This document shows, piece by piece, positions 1 to 8,039 of a DNA stretch of 64,000 nucleotides. A program made the position numbers and the translations under genes. Source of the stretch: B30-G6 sp963701385 (lineage in GTDB: Bacteria; Desulfobacterota; Desulfobacteria; Desulfobacterales; B30-G6). The stretch's first letter is position 1. Every line of letters starts with the position of its first letter. Location of the stretch: contig CAVOZW010000002.1 of assembly GCA_963701385.1 (NCBI GenBank), positions 176,362-240,361 of the forward strand, given 5' to 3'. Under the pieces are notes generated by a model. The model was not told the origin of the DNA and did no database searches. It was given only the letters and a program-made list of their open reading frames with translations.

Positions 1-519
1 CCGCATGCCGCCGGACAGCTGGTGCGGATATTCCGAATATCGTTTTTCCGGCGCTGGAATACCCACCGTCTTCAAGGCTTCAACCGCCCGGTCACGTGCC
101 TCCTGCCGAGATATGCTGCGATGCAACCGCAGTGCCTCCGATACCTGGCGGCCGATTTTGAAAACTGGATTCAGGGATGTCATTGGCTCCTGGAATATCA
201 TGCTGATGCGATCTCCCCTGATAGCCTGCATCTCTCGCTCGGTCTTTTTCCTCAGGTCGACCCCTTCGAAATCAATCTTACCGTTCGAAATGTAACCAGG
301 CTCCGGTACCAGACCTAACAGTGCGAGGGCCATCATGCTCTTCCCGCATCCGCTCTCACCCACAACACCCACTACCTGACCTTTTTCAATCTCGAACGAA
401 ATATCGTCAACTGCACGGAAGGCCCCATCAAGTGTTTCGAAGGTAACGGAAAGCCCACAACATGACAACAGGATCGTCTGTAATGAATGACATGGCATCA
501 GATCTTTTTCAGCGTTCAT
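1..519 (-). CDS. Peptide-type ABC transporter ATP-binding protein (DppD/OppD-like), partial
   Basis: ATPase subunit of an oligopeptide-family ABC importer; it would power uptake through the two permeases encoded just upstream. The reverse strand is open for 173 codons from the ATG at 517-519 to the window edge. Visible motifs are Walker A GESGCGKS (residues 54-61), the Q-loop region MIFQEPMTSLNP, and the beginning of the ABC signature (LSGGMR), at which point the window ends. Walker B and the C-terminal oligopeptide-transporter extension lie outside. The start codon directly abuts the stop codon of the upstream permease, so the two are co-transcribed. Family assignment is firm; the substrate is unknown. 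Confidence 0.93.
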   Translation of the reverse strand, partial: MNAEKDLMPCHSLQTILLSCCGLSVTFETLDGAFRAVDDISFEIEKGQVVGVVGESGCGKSMMALALLGLVPEPGYISNGKIDFEGVDLRKKTEREMQAIRGDRISMIFQEPMTSLNPVFKIGRQVSEALRLHRSISRQEARDRAVEALKTVGIPAPEKRYSEYPHQLSGGMR

Positions 520-1365
520 CTATCTCATCCGCGGATCAAGTATGTCTCTTAAACCGTCCCCGGCAAGATTGGCCCCCAGCACAAAAAAAGAAATCGCCAA
601 TCCCGGGTAAATAGAAATCCAGGGCGCCTGAAACACGAAATCCCGACCATCGCTCAGGATCGCTCCCCAACTAGCTTTCGATGGTGCACCAAACCCCAAA
701 AAAGCGAGCGCCGCTTCCGACAGAATAGCGTAACCAAAGACGACTGTGGTGTTGATTATCAAAGGCGAAATACAGTTGGGCAAAACATGGTCGAACATGA
801 TCCGCAAGGCTCCGGCGCCAGTAGCACGGCAACTTTCAACATATTCGAGTTCCCTTATGGAAAGGACCGAATTACGCGTCAAGCGGGCAAAACTCGGCAC
901 ATACACAACTGCCAGTGCAAGAACCAAATTGACGGTACTGGGCCCCAGCGCCGCCATAATGGAAAGGCTCAGAAGGAGCGCCGGGAATGCCATAAGCCCG
1001 TCCATGACACGCATGATAATGAAATCGAGCACCCCGCCAAAATAACCCGACCATAATCCCAAAAGGGTTCCCACCACAGCGGCCGCAATCGCCACCAAAA
1101 AGGCAATGACCAATGACACACGGGTACCATAAATCACCCGGCTGAAAATATCCCGTCCAAATTCATCCGTTCCCATCAGATGATCGGTGCTCGGTGCTTT
1201 CAGGCGTTCACGAATGCTAATCCCGTTGGGATCGTGGCTGGCAATCCAGGGGGCGCATAAACTGATCAACGTTAGTAAGACAATAATGGCGAATCCACAT
1301 ATCGCCAGTTTATTGGATTTGAAAGCGTGAAGCAATCGACTCGATTTCGGTTTGACCATTGCCAT
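520..1365 (-). CDS. Peptide-type ABC transporter permease (DppC-like)
   Basis: Inner-membrane permease of the dipeptide/oligopeptide/nickel family, DppC type. The N-terminal helix (AICGFAIIVLLTLISLCAPW) is followed by the typical periplasmic loop ending in MGTDEFGRDIFSRVIYGTRV and by the EAA-type cytoplasmic loop, and the protein ends GDGLRDILDPRMR, the usual DppC terminus. The ATG at 1363-1365 is preferred (281 aa) because AGGTGAG lies just upstream; a longer frame begins with TTG at 1383 and would overlap the preceding gene by 4 bases. Normal length for the family. It is second-last in the visible operon, between the DppB-like permease and the ATPase. Confidence 0.95.
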   Translation of the reverse strand: MAMVKPKSSRLLHAFKSNKLAICGFAIIVLLTLISLCAPWIASHDPNGISIRERLKAPSTDHLMGTDEFGRDIFSRVIYGTRVSLVIAFLVAIAAAVVGTLLGLWSGYFGGVLDFIIMRVMDGLMAFPALLLSLSIMAALGPSTVNLVLALAVVYVPSFARLTRNSVLSIRELEYVESCRATGAGALRIMFDHVLPNCISPLIINTTVVFGYAILSEAALAFLGFGAPSKASWGAILSDGRDFVFQAPWISIYPGLAISFFVLGANLAGDGLRDILDPRMR

Positions 1366-1379
1366 CGTTTTCTCACCTA

Positions 1380-2324
1380 TCAATAACGAATGCGGGGATT
1401 GAGAAAAATCACGACGATATCCACAATCAAGTTCACCAGCATGTAAATCACCGCCATGTAAAGAATGACCCCCTGCATCATGGGATAATCCCGGTTCATG
1501 ATGGCATAGACAACAAGCCGTCCCATGCCAGGTATCCCGAAAATGGTTTCAATCACCACTGTACCGCCTAACAACCAGCCGAAATCTACACCAATAACTG
1601 TCACCACTGGGATTAACGCATTTTTAAATCCATGCTTAAGTATTGACGCCCAACGACCCAAGCCCTTGGCACGCGCGGTGCGAATGTAATCCTGACGCAG
1701 GGTCTCCAGCATTGAAGAACGCATCATGCGGGCCGATACCGCGGCCAGAACCATGGCCAGCGAGAAGGCCGGCAATATCATGTACCTCAGCCCCTGAAAA
1801 AAATGTTCAAAGATAGATACATATCCGGATGCAGGGAGCCAGTTCAACTTGACTGCGAACAATATGATGCAGAGAATACCGACCCAGAAACTGGGAACGG
1901 ATACGCCAATCAAAGCGAAGAGCATGACCATGCGGTCCGTAAGGGAGTTTTGCCTTGCAGCAGCGATAACACCGATAGGGATTGCTATCAAAATGGACAA
2001 TAGGATGGACAGGAAGGCCAGCACCAAGGTGTGAGGCAAGCGCTCAAAAATGGACAAGGATATGGATCTGCCGGAAAGGACCGAAATCCCCATGTCCCCT
2101 GTTACCATCCTACCCAGCCAGTTGAGGTACTGCATGACAATCGGTTGATCGAGCCCCATCTCCTTGCGCAATGCATCAACTTGTGCAGGCGTAGCATTCA
2201 ACCCCAGCATCGCCATGGCAGGATCACCTGGAATGATGTGAATAAACGAAAACGCCAAGAGGGAGACTATCACCAATACGGGGATGGCCGCCATCAGTCG
2301 TTTGATTAGGTAGGATATACTCAT
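1380..2324 (-). CDS. Peptide-type ABC transporter permease (DppB-like)
   Basis: Inner-membrane permease of the DppB type, 314 aa. It begins with the conserved helix after a short cytoplasmic start (YLIKRLMAAIPVLVIVSLLA), carries the family motif region IPGDPAMAMLG, and ends LNPRIRY as DppB proteins do. The loop around RMMRSSMLETLRQDYIRTA is the EAA loop contacting the ATPase. It pairs with the DppC-like permease immediately downstream; the stop codon lies within the upstream extension of that gene. Membership is clear; what is transported cannot be read from the permease. Confidence 0.95.
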   Translation of the reverse strand: MSISYLIKRLMAAIPVLVIVSLLAFSFIHIIPGDPAMAMLGLNATPAQVDALRKEMGLDQPIVMQYLNWLGRMVTGDMGISVLSGRSISLSIFERLPHTLVLAFLSILLSILIAIPIGVIAAARQNSLTDRMVMLFALIGVSVPSFWVGILCIILFAVKLNWLPASGYVSIFEHFFQGLRYMILPAFSLAMVLAAVSARMMRSSMLETLRQDYIRTARAKGLGRWASILKHGFKNALIPVVTVIGVDFGWLLGGTVVIETIFGIPGMGRLVVYAIMNRDYPMMQGVILYMAVIYMLVNLIVDIVVIFLNPRIRY

Positions 2325-2436
2325 ACAGGTTTATAGAGGCTGGCCTGAAGCCGATCTTGACATGAGGGCGGCAGATAGGGAGATAACAAATCCCCTCCGG
2401 GTTCCACCCCCATGTCATCGCTTCTATGTTTTCATT

Positions 2437-3996
2437 CTAGTCATCGAGCCAAATGTTCCATAGCCTGAGAAAAGCGGCGCCCCAAGGTTTGAATCCTTGA
2501 ACCCTTTTGTTGGCACCATAAAAGTATTCCTCAGTAAAGGTCACCAAAAGCGGCAGTTCGTCTACCAGAATCTGCTGTGCTTGGTCGTAAAGTGCCTTGC
2601 GTTTATCGAAATCCGTGGTTGAACGGGCAGCCGTGACGAGCGCATCGAATTTCGAATTTCCCCAGCCGTTGTAGGTATGTTTTGAATGCAGTCTTGCGAA
2701 ATAGTACATGTCGGGATCGGCGTGTGCGCCGTATCCATAAGACATGATGTGAAATTTTCCTGATTTATACTTGGCGAAAAGCGATGTCCAGTCCAGGTAC
2801 TCAAGCTCGGTGTTAATACCGATATTTTTCAGCTGCGCCTGGGCCACCACCGCTTGCTTATCCATTGCAGCATAATCCTTACACGTTGTAATGATAATCG
2901 TTTCTCCATTATAGGCGCTTTTCTTAAGGTATGCCTTGGCCTTTTCCAAATCCTGTTTTGGACCATAGTCATTTGAATGATACTTGGAAAACCAGGATGA
3001 AAAACTAGGAAATGCTGAATTGGCCACGCTACCCGGACCGCCTGTCGTAGCAATGATCATTTCCTCTTTATCGATTGCGTAGGCAAATGCTTTTCTCAGG
3101 TTGATGTCTTTCATGGGTGATTCGTCGTTCACACAAAACCAGAAGTTCCAGAAGTCGAAAGTGGGTCCCGTTCCCATGATTTTCAGATTCGGATTTTTTT
3201 CCAAACGTTCCTTCTGAGTTGTGGGAATAAATCCGAGGTCGATGTCACCTGCCTCCAGGCTCGAAACCCTCACCGAACGTTCCTTTATCGGGCGAATGAT
3301 CACCTCGTCGACATAAGCGGCTTTTTTTCCTCCTGACCCTGTGGCCTCCCCTTCACCCCCCCAATACTTTTCAAAACGCTTCAGTTTTACATGTCGATCC
3401 GGTATCCACTCGACGAACATAAAAGGGCCGGTCCCAATCGGATTTTGAATATTCTTTTGATTTGCCTCGGCGGAAGCTTCCTCAGCCGGCATAATGCCGA
3501 TGGTGTGCGGCTGAGCCACGTTGATTAGGAATGTTGCTGTGGGTTGCGACAGCGTCATGACGACTGTATGAGCGTCAGGCGTGTCAATTTTGCTGATTGT
3601 TTCGAACTTTTGCTTGATGGATGACTGCAATAACCTTTCGTAAGTGGCCTTGATATCGGCAGCCGTCATTTCCTTGCCATTGTGAAAATAAACCCCTTTT
3701 CTAAGCTTAAACGTATAGGTCAAACCGTCATCGGAAACCGTCCAGCTTTTTGCCAGACCCGGAATGACCTTGAATCCCTCATCCACAGCCAGCAGTCCTT
3801 CAAAGATCTGGCGCAGAACTTCATGGTTCTGCCAGCCTATCTTATGGGGATCCAGACTGCTGATATCGGCATCCGCCATTACCCTTAAGGTTCCCCCCAA
3901 CTTCGGTTCGGCGGCACTCACTGCGCCGAGGCAGCAAAAAAAGACGATTATCGCCAGGGTGGTTAACACAATTAAACGCCTGTTGATTGTTCCCAT
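2437..3996 (-). CDS. ABC transporter substrate-binding protein, family 5 (peptide/nickel type)
   Basis: Periplasmic binding protein that delivers the solute to the permeases encoded downstream. The ATG at 3994-3996 is chosen because it has a strong Shine-Dalgarno (AGGAGG) and opens a clean signal peptide (residues 1-28, hydrophobic LIVLTTLAIIVFFCCLG, cleavage near VSA-A); a longer frame to 4074 lacks these. The mature protein has the SBP_bac_5 opening (GGTLRVMADADISSLDPH) and the family's usual length (519 aa). It is first in the operon, 112 bases ahead of the DppB-like gene. The neighbouring MttB-family methyltransferase makes a methylated amine or betaine-like solute conceivable, but that is inference only. 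Confidence 0.93.
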   Translation of the reverse strand: MGTINRRLIVLTTLAIIVFFCCLGAVSAAEPKLGGTLRVMADADISSLDPHKIGWQNHEVLRQIFEGLLAVDEGFKVIPGLAKSWTVSDDGLTYTFKLRKGVYFHNGKEMTAADIKATYERLLQSSIKQKFETISKIDTPDAHTVVMTLSQPTATFLINVAQPHTIGIMPAEEASAEANQKNIQNPIGTGPFMFVEWIPDRHVKLKRFEKYWGGEGEATGSGGKKAAYVDEVIIRPIKERSVRVSSLEAGDIDLGFIPTTQKERLEKNPNLKIMGTGPTFDFWNFWFCVNDESPMKDINLRKAFAYAIDKEEMIIATTGGPGSVANSAFPSFSSWFSKYHSNDYGPKQDLEKAKAYLKKSAYNGETIIITTCKDYAAMDKQAVVAQAQLKNIGINTELEYLDWTSLFAKYKSGKFHIMSYGYGAHADPDMYYFARLHSKHTYNGWGNSKFDALVTAARSTTDFDKRKALYDQAQQILVDELPLLVTFTEEYFYGANKRVQGFKPWGAAFLRLWNIWLDD

Positions 3997-4159
3997 TTCT
4001 AATTCCTCCTCTTCGATGGTTTGATTTTGCTGAACATTGTCGCTCATCAACGCAAAACTCGTTGGCCAACACACGTCGCGTCGCTCTACCGTTAATCTTT
4101 GACCATAAGGATTTTTATCACGTTAAAATACGATCGCTGCCCCGGTTCAATCTAGCCGG

Positions 4160-4639
4160 CTAATCCCACCCCGTGCCCCAATCGTGTTTGTCCTTCACTA
4201 GATCCACCATCAATGCAGTCTCCGTGGATCGAACACCATCTATCTTACTGATTTTACCGAAAATCAAGCCGTGCATTTCCTTAAGTGATCGCGCGACGAA
4301 TTCGACATCGATGTCTGTGCTGCCGGTCGTTAACGCCACCCAGATGATGGTATCAATTTCCTTCAATTCAGCCAATATCGCATCGGCTTTGCTGAGTTCG
4401 ATACGGATTTTTAATACGCCTGCGATCTCGAATCCCAAATCAATGGGATTGGCCACAGCAACGATTCGAATGATACCACTTTCAAGAATTCGCTTGAGGT
4501 GTGCCCGCACGGTATACTCAGATATTCCCAACACTTGCGCCATGGCGATGTTCGACATGCGACCGTCTTTCTGAAGAAGGCGTACCATCTTACAATCAAG
4601 CGGGTCCAGTTTGCGTTTTGTGTTGCTGTCTTTCTTCAT
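4160..4639 (-). CDS. Lrp/AsnC family transcriptional regulator
   Basis: DNA-binding regulator of 159 aa. Residues 11-60 form the AsnC-type winged helix-turn-helix (LDCKMVRLLQKDGRMSNIAM, then VLGISEYTVRAHLKRI); residues 70-150 form the RAM/ligand-binding domain with the usual VALTTGSTDIDVEF strand. It lies divergently from the MttB-like gene and upstream of, and on the same strand as, the peptide transporter, so it probably senses the transported or demethylated compound. A 26-base inverted repeat in the divergent region (4722-4747) is a plausible operator. Family assignment is secure; ligand unknown. Confidence 0.93.
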   Translation of the reverse strand: MKKDSNTKRKLDPLDCKMVRLLQKDGRMSNIAMAQVLGISEYTVRAHLKRILESGIIRIVAVANPIDLGFEIAGVLKIRIELSKADAILAELKEIDTIIWVALTTGSTDIDVEFVARSLKEMHGLIFGKISKIDGVRSTETALMVDLVKDKHDWGTGWD

Positions 4640-4721
4640 ACTATTTATGTTTATCGATATTTATTAATATTTTCTATCTTATTTCGTGACTATTTGCATT
4701 TTTTTTAATATTATTCGATAT

Positions 4722-4747
4722 GGTTGTCAATAATTATCTTGACAACC
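4722..4747. promoter_or_regulatory. Perfect inverted repeat, candidate Lrp-family operator
   Basis: GGTTGTCAA (4722-4730) and TTGACAACC (4739-4747) are perfect 9-base inverted arms separated by the AT-rich spacer TAATTATC. It sits in the 208-base region between the divergent Lrp-type regulator and the MttB-like gene, and its right arm contains the likely -35 box of the MttB promoter, so a bound regulator would act directly on initiation. Confidence 0.55.
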
Positions 4748-4767
4748 TTAGAAGCTACAACCATAAA
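4739..4767 (+). promoter_or_regulatory. Candidate sigma-70 promoter for the MttB-family gene
   Basis: TTGACA at 4739-4744, a 17-base spacer, then CATAAA at 4762-4767 (four of six matches to TATAAT). The MttB-like ATG follows 80 bases later with a strong AAAGGAGG ribosome site near 4832. The -35 box overlaps the inverted repeat above. Confidence 0.45.
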
Positions 4768-4847
4768 GAAAGATCGCGCGGCTTGGTATACACCGTTCTT
4801 CATAGCGAACAAGAATTAATGTATGCGAAAAAAAGGAGGTTAGACGG

Positions 4848-6278
4848 ATGAAGTTGGGTCTGAATTTTCTGACAGCAGAAGAAAAACTGCGAATTCACAA
4901 GGACAGTCTCAAGATTCTTGACCAAGTCGGTGTCAAGTTCATGAGTCCCACGGCACGCAAGATTCTAGCCGAAAACGGCGCGCGTATTGACAACGATAAG
5001 CGAATCGCCACGTTTTCAGAAGAGATGGTTCAACGTGCCTTGGATAGCGCCCCAAAGTCTTTTGTTCTCGGCGCCAGAAATCCTGAGTTCGATTTTAGCC
5101 TGCCTTCTGCCTACACAGCTTATACGCTGGATGGCGCTGCTACCTTTGCCATAGATTTTGATACCGGAGAGCGACGCAATGCATTGACAAAAGACATGAT
5201 CGCCAGTTTGAAAATCTTTGAAGAAATGCCCTTGGCCACCGTGGTGTGGCCAAATGTAATGTGCAACGACCTGATCGAGAATTACAACGAAGTGCGACCG
5301 TCCCTGCTTTCATTGATCCATTCGTCCAAGCATATCCAGAACGAACTGCATCATATCAGGGAAGTGCCCTTTCTGATTGCGTGCTTGAGTGCCATATTGG
5401 GCAGCGAAGAGGCGGTAAAAGAGAGAAAGATCTTTTCCGCTACATACTGTACGATTCCACCATTGACCCACGATCAAGAGATGTGCGACACGTATCTAGA
5501 ACTTGCAAAATTTCATGTACCCATTCTAGCGCTGCCCATGCCGGCAGCGGGTTCTACCGGCCCAGCGAGTCTTTACAGCAACATTGCCGTTGCAAATGCC
5601 GAAAGCCTGTCAACTCTGATTCTTTTTCAGATGGCTGAACCCGGAACGCCCATCATTTTGGGAAATGCCGCCGGTATCACTAATTTCAGCTTGGGAACCT
5701 TTCTGGAGGGAGCGCCAGAAACTACCCTAATGAGCGGAGCCCTGGGAGAAATGAGCCGATTCTATGGGCTTCCGAATACCCAGGCTGGTTGTTTAAGCGA
5801 TGCCAAGCAACCGGGTGCCCAGGCCATCATGGAAAAAACACTCAGCACACTGCCGCTCGTTTTAGGTGGCGTCGATGTTGTTAACGGCACAGGTGAGTTG
5901 GAAACCAGTCAATTATTAGTGCTGGAACAGATCGTCGTGGACCATGAGATTGCCCAGATGTGCCAACGTTATAAAGAAGGTATCGAAGTCTCGGACCGCA
6001 AAGACCTATTGGATGATATCAAATCGGCGGGAGCCGGCGGCCACTTCTTAACCCAACCTGGCACGCTAAGGTATTGCCGTAGCAAAGAGTTTTTTTTGCC
6101 AGGTCTGAGCGATCGCAATACCTTCGAGTCGTGGGAAGAGATAGGAAGGCCAGACCTCTACAGCAAGGCGAGACAGAAGGTGGAAGAGATATTGTCAGGT
6201 CCGCAAAAAAATCCACTGGCTGATGATGTCATCGGAAAGTTGGAGGAAATCGGTCGCAAGGCGGATTCGTCTTTATAG
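4848..6278 (+). CDS. MttB-family (trimethylamine methyltransferase superfamily) corrinoid methyltransferase, non-pyrrolysine
   Basis: Cytoplasmic methyltransferase of the MttB superfamily, which moves a methyl group from a quaternary or tertiary amine to a corrinoid protein. The 476-aa frame is preceded by AAAGGAGG and is full length. The region equivalent to the pyrrolysine segment of true MttB reads GCLSDAKQPGAQAIMEK and contains no in-frame TAG, so this is a non-Pyl member like the glycine betaine or other quaternary-amine demethylases. No corrinoid protein or corrinoid reactivase is present in the window, so the methyl acceptor must be encoded elsewhere. Divergent from an Lrp-type regulator and near a peptide-type transporter, which suggests a small uptake-and-demethylation locus. 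Substrate unknown. Confidence 0.88.
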   Translation: MKLGLNFLTAEEKLRIHKDSLKILDQVGVKFMSPTARKILAENGARIDNDKRIATFSEEMVQRALDSAPKSFVLGARNPEFDFSLPSAYTAYTLDGAATFAIDFDTGERRNALTKDMIASLKIFEEMPLATVVWPNVMCNDLIENYNEVRPSLLSLIHSSKHIQNELHHIREVPFLIACLSAILGSEEAVKERKIFSATYCTIPPLTHDQEMCDTYLELAKFHVPILALPMPAAGSTGPASLYSNIAVANAESLSTLILFQMAEPGTPIILGNAAGITNFSLGTFLEGAPETTLMSGALGEMSRFYGLPNTQAGCLSDAKQPGAQAIMEKTLSTLPLVLGGVDVVNGTGELETSQLLVLEQIVVDHEIAQMCQRYKEGIEVSDRKDLLDDIKSAGAGGHFLTQPGTLRYCRSKEFFLPGLSDRNTFESWEEIGRPDLYSKARQKVEEILSGPQKNPLADDVIGKLEEIGRKADSSL

Positions 6279-6308
6279 CTCTAGCCGTCCGTATATGGTG
6301 TTTGACAG

Positions 6309-8039
6309 TTACCAGTTAACCGGCACCCGCACGGTGTTGCCGGCCTTGTTCCGGAACAACAGGTAACCGTTTTGGTTTCCGAAACAATATATTTCCCACG
6401 TGATCTGTACATCCTTTCGGCAGTAATCGATAATTTCGCGGATTTTTCCCTCTTTCCACCAACGCAAGGCCTGGAGCCCATCGGCTGTTTTTTTTTTACC
6501 GAGGGTGACTTTGGCCAGGTGATCCAATGACAACCGGTAACCCAGTTGTTTGTGAATCTCCTCCAGCAAATCGAGGGTGGGAAGGGCATTAAAGTCAACG
6601 TCCGAGTAGCCGCTGAGAACCTTGTAATCGAAACGCCTGATATTGAATCCCACAATACAATCATATTGCTGAAGGTGCTCGATGAACCGCGGCATGTCCT
6701 TTTCCAGGTACTCGAAATACACCTGTTCCACAGCATCGTAAAGCACTGCACAACTGACATGCATCAGATCTGCCCGATGCCATCCGCCCACCTCCTGCGC
6801 CGATCGTTGGGTCTCGAGATCGAAAACACCCAATCGGTTCACCGGCATTCCCTGGCGGCTCGTCTGACCTTCCAACAGGGGTGCCGTTGATCCTGGTTCT
6901 TGCTTGTCATGGTCTTGACTGTTTTCCGAATGGCCAACAGGCTCAGCATCGGTTTTGGAATCATGCGCTGGTGAATCTTGAAAGATGGGTACCACCCCCC
7001 TGTCGTTCCGGGGGGCCAATTGATTTGATCGGTTTTGTTTTTCCCGGGCTGTCGCCAACGGTCCGATTTGACCTGCGACAACATGACCGGGCGGGGCCTT
7101 GGTATCAACCGGCATCTGCAGGAGCGCCTTTAATATAAATATTGCAGACGCCTTGTCGATGGGGCGGTTTCCGGATCCGCATTTCGGGGAATGCACACAG
7201 GACGGGCATCCAGAATTACAAGAACAGGTCTGGATGGCTTTCAGGGTCACCGCCAACAAATCTCCGGCCCTGTAAAATGCCTGTCTGCAAAGGCCGGCAC
7301 CCCCTGGAATACCGTCATAGATAAATACCGTGGCAGATCCGACTTGTGGGTGGTATGGGATGGAGATGCCCCCGAGATCATTTCTATCTGTCATGACGAT
7401 CAGCGGAAACATCCCGATGGCAGCGTGTTCCATGGCATGTATGCCACCCATAAAATGCAGGTATCGGGATTCCGCCTCCGTCTGCACGCCGGCGGGAATC
7501 TCGAACCAGATGCCGTCGGTTTCAAATGTCTGCTCGGGAAGGTCCAGCGGCACCCTATTGATACGTTTTTTGCCACGTATACGCCAGCGCTCGTAGCCGG
7601 TCACCTGTTCCGTCACCTTGAGTTTTCCGGTAACGACCCGAGTGTTGGCAAGCTGTTTTTCATCGTAGCTTGCCAGGATTTCGGTATGCTTGTGTGCCCT
7701 GGCCCGCGTATAATAATCGACGTCTGCCCGGGTGACGCTGACGGTGTTGATTTCCAGATCCAGCGCATCTACCAGATAGGTATCACCCTTGTGCAGATAA
7801 ACAGCGCCGGGATGGGTTTCTTTGAAAACCCTGAGACCGTCGATCTCGCCCTTGTTTTCACCATCGGCACTGCCGATGATGGTATACGGGTTCCCAGCCC
7901 CACGCAGGTGTACCCGGCGATGGGGCGCCTTGCGGCTCGAAAACCATTGATCCCCCTTTTCGCTTTTGAGCAGTTCACCGGCCGTTTCAAGTGTCGCGAC
8001 CGCAGCCACAACCTGCCTGGGCCTGCATAAAAGATTCAT
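6309..8039 (-). CDS. C-terminal part of frameshifted helicase: DUF1998 domain plus MrfB/YprB-type DEDDy exonuclease
   Basis: This is the 3' half of a gene split from the frame at 7987-9378 by a one-base shift near 8020. It continues the MrfA/YprA helicase C-terminal region (HPGAVYLHKGDTYLVDALDL), including the DUF1998 four-cysteine motif (CSCNSGCPSC then CGSG). After a low-complexity linker it adds a ribonuclease-H-like 3'-5' exonuclease domain: FDLET (D-x-E), GFNIRRFDYKVLSG, TLDLLEEIH and YCRKDVQ, the DEDDy set. In Bacillus MrfA and MrfB are separate proteins that excise mitomycin-type DNA adducts; here they are one chain. The ATG at 8037-8039 is only the first one in this frame and has no family-like N-terminus, so independent translation is doubtful. 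Confidence 0.8.
   Translation of the reverse strand: MNLLCRPRQVVAAVATLETAGELLKSEKGDQWFSSRKAPHRRVHLRGAGNPYTIIGSADGENKGEIDGLRVFKETHPGAVYLHKGDTYLVDALDLEINTVSVTRADVDYYTRARAHKHTEILASYDEKQLANTRVVTGKLKVTEQVTGYERWRIRGKKRINRVPLDLPEQTFETDGIWFEIPAGVQTEAESRYLHFMGGIHAMEHAAIGMFPLIVMTDRNDLGGISIPYHPQVGSATVFIYDGIPGGAGLCRQAFYRAGDLLAVTLKAIQTCSCNSGCPSCVHSPKCGSGNRPIDKASAIFILKALLQMPVDTKAPPGHVVAGQIGPLATAREKQNRSNQLAPRNDRGVVPIFQDSPAHDSKTDAEPVGHSENSQDHDKQEPGSTAPLLEGQTSRQGMPVNRLGVFDLETQRSAQEVGGWHRADLMHVSCAVLYDAVEQVYFEYLEKDMPRFIEHLQQYDCIVGFNIRRFDYKVLSGYSDVDFNALPTLDLLEEIHKQLGYRLSLDHLAKVTLGKKKTADGLQALRWWKEGKIREIIDYCRKDVQITWEIYCFGNQNGYLLFRNKAGNTVRVPVNW

Noticed and set aside
4848..6278. Possible pyrrolysine (TAG) recoding in the MttB-family gene
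   Set aside because: No in-frame TAG; the active-site segment reads through with sense codons.
7191..8030. 279-codon + strand frame opposite the helicase/exonuclease gene
   Set aside because: Antisense shadow; the reverse strand shows clear DUF1998 and exonuclease motifs.
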